From assembly GCA_019454045.1 (NCBI GenBank), contig SKCR01051199.1, positions 1-64,000 of the forward strand: 64,000 nucleotides of DNA, in the 5' to 3' direction. The stretch comes from Zanthoxylum bungeanum. Lineage: Eukaryota > Streptophyta > Magnoliopsida > Sapindales > Rutaceae. The translations under genes were made by a program, and so were the position numbers. This document shows positions 56,775 to 64,000 of the stretch, piece after piece; the stretch's first letter is position 1; the number at the start of each line of letters is the position of its first letter. A model generated the notes under the pieces. It had not been told where the DNA came from and ran no database searches. It worked only from the letters and a program-made list of their open reading frames with translations.

Positions 56775-57120
56775 TACTAAAATTGCAATTGATAACTCTT
56801 GGAGAGTTAATGACTATTCTCAAAGAGACAAAGTCAAAGTTTGCAATTTGGCAAGTAGCGCAAGACGCACCTTACTTCGATATTCTAGGAACCCGAGGCT
56901 TGGCTAAAGCCTACTGGAATGTGGAAAAGGACAAAGGCAAAATCATTATAATCTTTTGGGAAGATAAAAGGACATATCCCAAAATGTCTGCCTAAATTGT
57001 GGCAAACGGGATCGCGGAAGCGTGACTGCCGTTTGGACAATGCAGACATGAAGGAATTGAAGACGAGCAAGGCTCTGACTTCAAATATGTTTGTCAACAT
57101 TATGTTCACTACTAGTATTA
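56775..57120 (+). pseudogene. gag: Family C gag remnant with zinc knuckle
   Basis: The frame 56783-56995 (KFAIWQVAQDAPYF, GLAKAYWNVEKDKGK) has no domain I can name. It runs into CLNCGKRDRG at about 56990-57020, the first half of a CX2C knuckle, and after a frame change RDCRLDNADMKELKTSK. The His is not visible. The N-terminal gag is not recognisable upstream. Confidence 0.5.
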
Positions 57121-59663
57121 AAATTAGATTTTAAATACTTAGTGTGATACATAAATATATGTATTAATGTTCAGAATCTGTTTTGAACAGGATACTGACT
57201 TCAATAGAGATTTATCTGCGAATTGAAAACGGGACGAAAGTCGCTGTTTTAACCGCAGGTATCTATGTTTAGGAACTACCTTCGGGTGTGTACTTAAATT
57301 AGGAAACTGTTATAATGTAACTAGTTTGACTAGAAACATTATCTCTATATCAGTGTATAATCTGTTGCGGATATTCCTTTATATTCTAGAACACTAAAGT
57401 GTTTTATTAGATAAAGATGATATTGAGATAAACACATTAGATGTGAATAACAGTATTTATATTTAGAATATAAGTAAATCTCAAAACATGACAAACTAAT
57501 AGCTCAAAATGATTTGATCAGGTTGAAACTTGTATGTGCCATTGTTGTCTGGGACACAATTTAAACAAGACTCGTATATCCACACTTTTGAAGAGTGGGT
57601 ACTAGGACTGATTTTCTTCTAATCAAATAAAGTCTACGAATCTAGTTTATTGGGCAAAGTGCCTAAAACACTATTTACTTAGTAAAAGTGCCAGTGCCAC
57701 TGATCTGTTAGCCCTGGTTCGTAGTGAAGCAAGTGGGCCCATGTCTAGCTAGGCTAGATGTGGATATGAATATTTTGTGACCTTTACGAATGTGGCATCG
57801 CGTATGGTTATGTGTTTCTTTTGAAACATAAATCGGAAAATTTCACAGTTTCGACACGAAATAGACAAACAGATCGGCTAAAGTATTAAACCATCACGGT
57901 TTGACCATGATGAAAATACTTAAGCAATAATTTTTTCATATACTTGAAAGAGTATAGTATTCTTTCAATGAGGACTCCTCCTGGAACACGTCAGTTTGAC
58001 GGTGTGTCCGAATTGAGAGACCGAATTTTGTTGGACATGATAAGGTTAATCATGAGTCGCTATGAGCTACCATTTCCTTCAACGGATACGCTAAACAGTG
58101 CAGAACTTATTTTTGAATAAGGTTCCATAAATTTCTGTTTGACAGATAACATATTAGATATGAACAGGAAAGAAACCAGGTTTCTCATTCCTGAAAATTT
58201 GGGTATGTTAGGCATATGTTTGGATGATACCAAACCAAAACCCAAATTGGATAAGTGCCAATTGTAGGTTATCCTAGGGATACCATAAGTATTGTACTTA
58301 TACATCTCATAAAAGAACAATTAGATTGTCGCTCACCATGCGGTTTTTCCTAAGAGGAATACTTATATGCAGTGGTAAGTGGGAAGATAGTAAAACTCGA
58401 TGAAAATCGGAGTAATACTATTCAAGGCACCGATTTCTAATGGAACATAAATAGTTCATCAAGGATAGAACTATTACCAGTAACCTTCGAATACACAAGA
58501 ACCACGTATGTCGGAGAGAATCAGAAAACAAACTGGGGTATGGGTTTCTGATCTAACCTCATAAAGATGTTTATCTTATTGAGGAAAACCAACTGACTAC
58601 GTATAAGGAAGTGATACAAGGTATCGACTCCCTATTATGGCAAAGTGCCATAATGTCCGATATGGATTTCATGTATATCAACTATGTTTGGATACTAGTT
58701 GATGTACCGCAAGGCATTGTGCCTGTTGGTACTAAATAAGTCTTCAAGGAAGACATACATGGATGGCAACATACCATCGTACTAAGCTAGGCTTGTAGCG
58801 AAAAGGTAGAGTTATCAACATTGTGTTGATTGCGATGAAACCTTTTAACTGTTGCCACGGCAAATCCATTTCGACAATGCTTGTTGATGTTGCATGTTTC
58901 ATTTATGAAATATGGTAGCTGAACGAGAAAACTGCTTTCCTTAACGGAAACCTTTCGGAGGATGTTTACAACATCCTGACAGTTTTGTCGAACCATAACA
59001 AGCAAACTAGGTTTGCAGGTTATTCGATCCATGTTTGGATTGAAGCAAGCATTAAGTTCTAGGAATTATCGTTTTGATGTAATCATAATAGTGTATGATT
59101 TAATTCAAAACGACAATAATTCTTTTGTATATAAGGAGGTTAGTGGGAGCGCACTGACAGTGAATTTCTTGAGTAATGATGATATGTCATTTCTTAGAAA
59201 TGATATTCCCATAATAATATTAGGTGAAAGCTTGGCTTTCATGATAACGACTATAAGTCGTAACAACGGTACTATAAAGTTTGAATAACGGAACAGTGAG
59301 CTGGAAATCTTCCAAGTAAGATACTGTTACCGAATAAACAACAAACACAGGTTATTGTTGCAGCTAAGGCAGCAATAGAAGCCATTTGGGTCGATAATAA
59401 ATCGAATTAGATTAGATATAGTTCTGTTAGCAGCTGAGCTAGGCGTCAGCACAAGCTAAAGAATTAATGGTCTCATCGACGATCCAGATACTTATTTTCA
59501 TAATCATCTGATTCGTTCGTATCATACATCGCGGTGATGTGATAATCGAATAAATCGCATCAGACGATAATCATGCAAATCCGCTGACGAAAACCTTTTC
59601 TCGGCAGTTTGAGCCAACCGTACATAGTTCGGGTGTAAGATACTCGAGTGACTGGCTATAGGC
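57121..59663 (+). pseudogene. pol: Family C pol remnant (protease to RNase H)
   Basis: No long frame. Copia blocks appear in order across all three frames: ELPSGCVLKLGNCYNVTSLT and RNIISIS (57270-57350), a KIGQSA/LLGKVPKTLFT block (57640-57680), GYEYFVTFTNVASR (57755-57800), a HEIDKQIG block (57855), GTRQFDGVSELRDRILLDMI (57985-58045), KTAFLNGNLSEDVYN (58935-58975), MFGLKQALSSRNYRF (59027-59075), VSGSALTV with NDDM in place of YVDD (59140-59190), NNGTVSWKSSK (59285-59315) and DDNHANPLTKTFSRQFEP (59552-59610), ending at a stop just before the polypurine tract. Stops and frame changes are dense. Confidence 0.8.
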
Positions 59664-59675
59664 CAAGTGGGAGAT
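59664..59675 (+). promoter_or_regulatory. Polypurine tract of family C copy C3
   Basis: CAAGTGGGAGAT immediately before the 3' LTR. Confidence 0.75.
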
Positions 59676-61718
59676 TGTTGGACAATTATGACCCATAGCA
59701 TCACTATTTGTACACATCACGGTGTTGTTGTACAAATTAACTATGTAACAAAGGAGATTGCACTCTTATCATTTGTGATTAGATCACCAAGATATATAAA
59801 TGATAGGAGGTCCCTGTGATTTGTTCCTGGACTGAGAATGATATGAGACAGTATCAGTCCACGAAGGATAAATCATTAAATATCCCTAGTCAGAGTATTA
59901 TCGAGATAGGACATCGATAAATACATAAAAGACTAGTATTACACTTGTGCGCGTTGTGAGGGCACAACGACATAGTTCTCATATATTTGGGTATAGGATA
60001 CTCATGCAAATGTAATAGAAGGTTGTGTTTTACCGATGGTACGGGAAACAGCTTCGCTCTGGATAGACCCACGCGGAATCCCATTGGTAGTATGACTATG
60101 TGTCTATGGGAGTCCGCAATCAAGGTAGGTGTATTTGGTCTTAACCTGAGACTTGCACCGCTAATACTTGCGACAATCAATATGCTTTGGTTGCGGTCGT
60201 CCAGGGCTTTAACAGGTTCTGTGTACGCCAATGCTGGGTATATTGAGAATCGTAGTGTATTGGGTGATGTTAAGACGGAAGTATCACTCCAGTCATATGG
60301 AGATGATAGTCACATAGGATACGGAACTTGTTCTCTTAAATGCTCGAGCTATCGGGATATTATGACTAGGTCATGTATATCCGATTATAGAGACTAGTTG
60401 CCAGACATCCGATATGTGCTTCGTACGGAGCAGACACAATTCCAGCCCCAGACCTAGTACGTGAACATCCGATACTGGATCGGAATATGCAATACTACGG
60501 TATACTACGCTTGATATAGATCACATATTCCTTTAAGGATATTTCTGGAGAATTGGGTAGGCATGGCGCTTTGCTAGAAGCCAACCTTGTCTTGTAAATC
60601 GGTACAAACGTAGTACTTGGTACTTACGTGTTCGGATAGTCCGACGACCGTATTTACTGCCAACATATCCGGGGATCTCATGGGTCGCTTCCCGAAGATT
60701 CACCGATGATGTATGACTCGCACTTTAATTAATCTGGGATTAATTTGATGAGAGAGAAAATTAATCTGGGATTAATTACAGAGATATTTTATCTGAGATA
60801 AAATATTAATTAAAGAGAGAGAACGATTAATTTGGAATTAATCGATAAAATAATATATTCGATATATTATGCGAAATTGGATTTCGACGCGGAATTAAAA
60901 TTAGATTTTAATTCGGGCGAACAAATTAATTTAGAATTAATTTGTTAGTGACGTGAATAGTGATTTCGCTAGGCGTAATCGTTTAATTGCGTCGTAATGG
61001 AAAATTCGTTAATTTGGAATTACCGAACCCGAGCCCGAAAGTGTTTGCGAGCGCATTCGCATTTCAAATTCGACTCAAATCGCTAGTCACATCAAGCGTC
61101 AAATCACATGTCACTTTGAGTGATGTGACAATTTGATTGATTGATTGAGTGATTGATGTGGTAGTTGAAAAAGCATTTATTGGTTTTGCTTTTTGACTTT
61201 TGAAAAATGGAAAAAGGGTTTTGATTTTTGATTTTTGGAAAATCAAATATATAAAACATTTTTTCTTTTCTCTCTCTCAACTTCACTCACGTTTTTCTCT
61301 CTTTTCCCTCCTCTTCTCTCACGGCTTGGAGCTGATTCTTCTCCTTCATTTTTCTGGTTCTGCCGAATGCATAAGAGAATAAAGAAGATGTTTTTGTGGC
61401 AAAAACATAGTGCTAGCACACCATGAGTTATCCTAAGGTGATAGGGCAGTTAGTTTGTGAGCTTGGAAACCATTTTTAGATGCTTGGAGCTTAGAGCTTC
61501 AATGGAGTCTTCCATGGCCGATTCTTGGAGGAACAACAAGGACCAAAACCGTGCAGTCCACCAGTCAAGAAAGCCACTACCGAGCTTCACCATGAAGTGT
61601 TCTTCATCGCTTCGCAAGATCCGATCATTGTGAGTATGTTTCCGCCATTCTCATTTGTTGTATTCACTCATTTTTGTGCTTGATTTGATGATTCTTGGGA
61701 CCTAATTAGAAACCAACA
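59676..61718 (+). repeat. Family C 3' LTR (copy C3)
   Basis: The same termini as the 5' LTR (TGTTGGACAATT ... AACCAACA). A deletion of about 26 bp near 61072 and scattered substitutions separate the two. Hairpin array 60727-61027, TATATAAA 61248-61255. Confidence 0.9.
60727..61027 (+). repeat. Hairpin array in family C 3' LTR (copy C3)
   Basis: The nine hairpins of 52914-53214 recur in order. Changes fall in loops (CTGAG for CTGGG in the third) and in the outer arm of the last stem. Confidence 0.85.
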
Positions 61719-64000
61719 ATGCGATTTATTTGATCATCACATCGCCACGATGTATGATCCGAACGAATCAGATGAATATCAAACTATGTATCTGGATCGT
61801 TGATGAGACCATTAATTCTTTAGCATGTGCTGAAGCCTAGCTCAGCGGCTAAAAGAACTATATCTAATCTAATTAGATTTATTATCGACCCAAATGGCTT
61901 CTATTGATGCCTCAGCTGCAGCAATAACCCGCATTTGTTGTTTATTCGGTAACAGTATCTTGCTTGGAAGATTTCCAGCTCACTGTTCCGTTGTTCAAAC
62001 TTTATAGTACCGTTGTTACGACTTATAGTCGTTATATCGGTTAGGAAACTTGTAGCAGTGATCCCAGTCAGTTCAAGTTATCCTTCTCTATAGTTTAAGA
62101 CAGCATCTTTAGTTCTCTAAGAAACTAAAGTATGTTCTTAATATCAATCCAGTGACTATCACATGGATTGGCCTAATTGTGAATCTATATGCTCAAAGCG
62201 TATGAGACACCAGGTCGCGTACATTTTTCAATGTACGATTTCTCGGAGAGTTTTCTCGAAAGCCAAGCTTTCACCGATTGTTATGGGAATATCATTTCCA
62301 AGAAATGACATATTATCATTATTTATATAGGACAGCCACTGTCAGTGCGCTCCCACTAACCTCCTTATATACACAAGAATCTTTTCATTTTGAATTAAAT
62401 CATAAACTATTATGATTACATCAAAACGATAATTCCAAGAACCTAATGTTTGCTTCAATCCAAACATGGATCAAATAACCTGCAAACCTTGTTTGCAAGT
62501 TTTGGTACGACGAAACCGACAAGATGTTGTAAAACATCCTCCAAAAGGTTTCCTTTTCAGGAAAGTGATTTTCCCGTTAAGCTGACATATTTCATAAATG
62601 AAACATGCAGCATTAACAAGCATTATCCAAATGGATATACCATGGCAACAGGTAAAAGGTTGAATCAAAATCAACATAATGTTGATAACGATACCTTTCC
62701 GCTACAAGCCTAGCTTAGTACGTTGGTATGTTGCCATCCATGTATGTCTTCCTTGAAGACTTATATAATACCAATAGGCACAATGCCTTGCGATACATCA
62801 ACTAGTATCTAAATAGGTTGATATACATGGATTCCATTTCGGATTCATGGCACTTTGCCATATTAGGGAGTTGATACCTTGTATCACTTCCTCATACGTA
62901 GTCAGTTGGTATTCCTCAAAAGATAAACATCTTTATGAGGTGAGATCAGAAACCCATACCCCAGGTTATTTTTCTGACTCTCTCCGACTTACGCGGTTCT
63001 TGTGTATTCGAAGATTATTGGTATAGTTTCATCATTGATGAACTATTTATGTTCCATTAAGGACTCGGTGCCTGGAATAGTATTACTCAAATTTTCATCG
63101 AGTTTTACTATCCTCCCACTTACCACTGCATATAGGTATTCCTCTTAGGAAAACAGCATGGCGAGCAACAATTACATTGTTCTCAGGTGAGTTGTATAAG
63201 TACTATACTTTCGTATCCCTAGGATAACCTACAACTTGGCACTTATCCAATTTGGGTGTTAGTTTGGTATCATCCAAACATATGCCTAGCATACCCAAAT
63301 TATCAGGAATGAGAAACCCTGTTTCTTTCCTGTTCATATCTAATATGAAATCTGTCAAACAGATTTTTATGGAACCTTATTCAAAATAAGTTCTGCACTG
63401 TTTATGCGTATCCGTTGAAGGAAATGGTAGCTCAGAGCGACTCATGATTAACCTTATCATGTCCAACAAAATTTGATTACTCTATTCGGACACACCGTCA
63501 GGATGACGTGTTCCGGGAGGAGTCCTCATTGAAAGAATATTATACTCTTTCAAGTATTTGAGAAACTTATTGCTTAAGTATTTTCATCATGGTCTAACCG
63601 TGACGGTTAATACTTTAGCCGATCTGTTTGTCTATTTCGTGTCGAAACTCTAAAAGTTTCCGATTTGTGTTTCAAAAGAAACACATAACCATAATGCGAT
63701 GCCACATCCGTAAAGATCACGAAATATTCATATCCACCTCTAGCCTAGCTAGACATGGGCCCACTTGCTTCACTATAAACTGGGGCTAACAGATCAGTGG
63801 CATTTACACTTTTACCAAGTAAATGTGTTTTAGGCACTTTGCCCAATAAACTAGATTCGTAGACTTTATTTGAATGGAATCAAATTAGTCCTAGTACCCA
63901 CTCTTCAAAAGTGTGGATATACGAGTCTTGTTTGATTGTGTCACAAACAACAATGCCACAATTAAGTTTCATCTGATCAAATCAGTTCAAGCTATTTGTT
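61719..64000 (-). pseudogene. pol: Inverted family C pol remnant, continuing past the window
   Basis: The reverse complement is collinear with about 57490-59560 of copy C3, from the RNase H end at 61719 back to the GAG-pre-integrase region at 64000. The open piece 62677-62471 covers ACFIYEICQLNGK, the RT stretch before TAFLNG. Integrase near 63420-63540 has the same in-frame TGA as copy C3 (CAATGAGGACTCCTCC; 63516-63531 here in reverse). With 51744-51860 it is a single minus-strand copy split by C3. Dead. Confidence 0.8.

Larger units (their letters stand above)
51861..61718 (+). mobile_element. Family C Copia, copy C3: full length with two LTRs
   Basis: LTRs at 51861-53931 and 59676-61718 enclose leader, gag remnant and a strongly degraded pol. 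It is inserted in an inverted family C copy, whose pol reads on across the gap (51860 to 61719). A clear 5-bp target duplication is not visible; only AT is repeated. The LTR pair is much more alike than the state of pol would suggest. Confidence 0.85.

Noticed and set aside
51856..61723. Target-site duplication for copy C3
   Set aside because: The left flank ends TTGAT and the right flank begins ATGCG; only AT is repeated, so I do not claim a 5-bp duplication although nesting is clear from the continuous pol reading.
1..64000. tRNA, rRNA, CRISPR or bacterial-type operons
   Set aside because: None found. The content is eukaryotic retrotransposon sequence; no cloverleaf-compatible tRNA or repeat-spacer array was seen.

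Overview
The window is a stretch of plant nuclear DNA made almost entirely of LTR retrotransposons nested in, truncated against and inverted onto each other. Evidence for a plant: Ty1/Copia and Ty3/Gypsy (Tat-type) pol and gag motifs, initiator-Met tRNA primer sites of the form TGGTATCAGAGC beside several LTRs, and TATATAAA/TATAAATA boxes inside LTRs. The sequence is AT-rich. I found no intact host gene, rRNA, tRNA or CRISPR array. I use private letters (A to F, Tat) for the repeat families; they are not database names.

Layout. 1-9742: Copia element A (minus strand, end of 3' LTR to zinc knuckle), split by family F (1580-7219, minus), a coding-free element with about 2.7 kb LTRs and a perfect TTCTC target duplication. 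9743-14469: rearranged family B Copia pieces (plus-strand LTR start, then minus-strand gag, leader and LTR). 14470-15041: unassigned spacer with a MITE-like inverted repeat. 15047-23356: Tat-lineage Gypsy element (plus) with a GCCTC target duplication, TA...CA LTR ends, an archaeal-type second RNase H, no integrase, and an antisense plant-mobile-domain ORF with its own TATA box. 23362-24092: the only host-like single-copy stretch, with promoter-like motifs and a signal-peptide-like mini-ORF. 24093-33906: Copia element E (plus), two LTRs of equal length, gag/PR/INT broken by frameshifts, and a long open RT-RNase H frame with YVDG in place of YVDD. 33907-34814: unclassified. 34815-39471: family C leader and LTR (minus). 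39472-43170: family B pol end and 3' LTR (plus). 43171-46349: LTR fragments of B (both strands) and D. 46350-50435: family C truncated LTR and leader (plus). 50436-51860 and 61719-64000: inverted family C copy (minus), split by a full-length family C element (51861-61718, plus).

Most unusual signal. Family C carries serial short hairpins. About nine consecutive inverted repeats (stems 6-10 bp, loops CTGGG, TTGGA, TCG, TGG, TAG) lie within 300 bp of the LTR upstream of its TATA box, and more hairpins with the same TTGGA/TGG loops lie in the leader. They recur in five LTR copies on both strands. Family C LTR pairs look young although pol is heavily degraded, and two copies share the same pol lesions, so the family seems to have spread as a non-autonomous element. 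The Tat antisense ORF, the repeat cassettes in the leaders of E and C, and LTR blocks shared by families B, D and E are further points.
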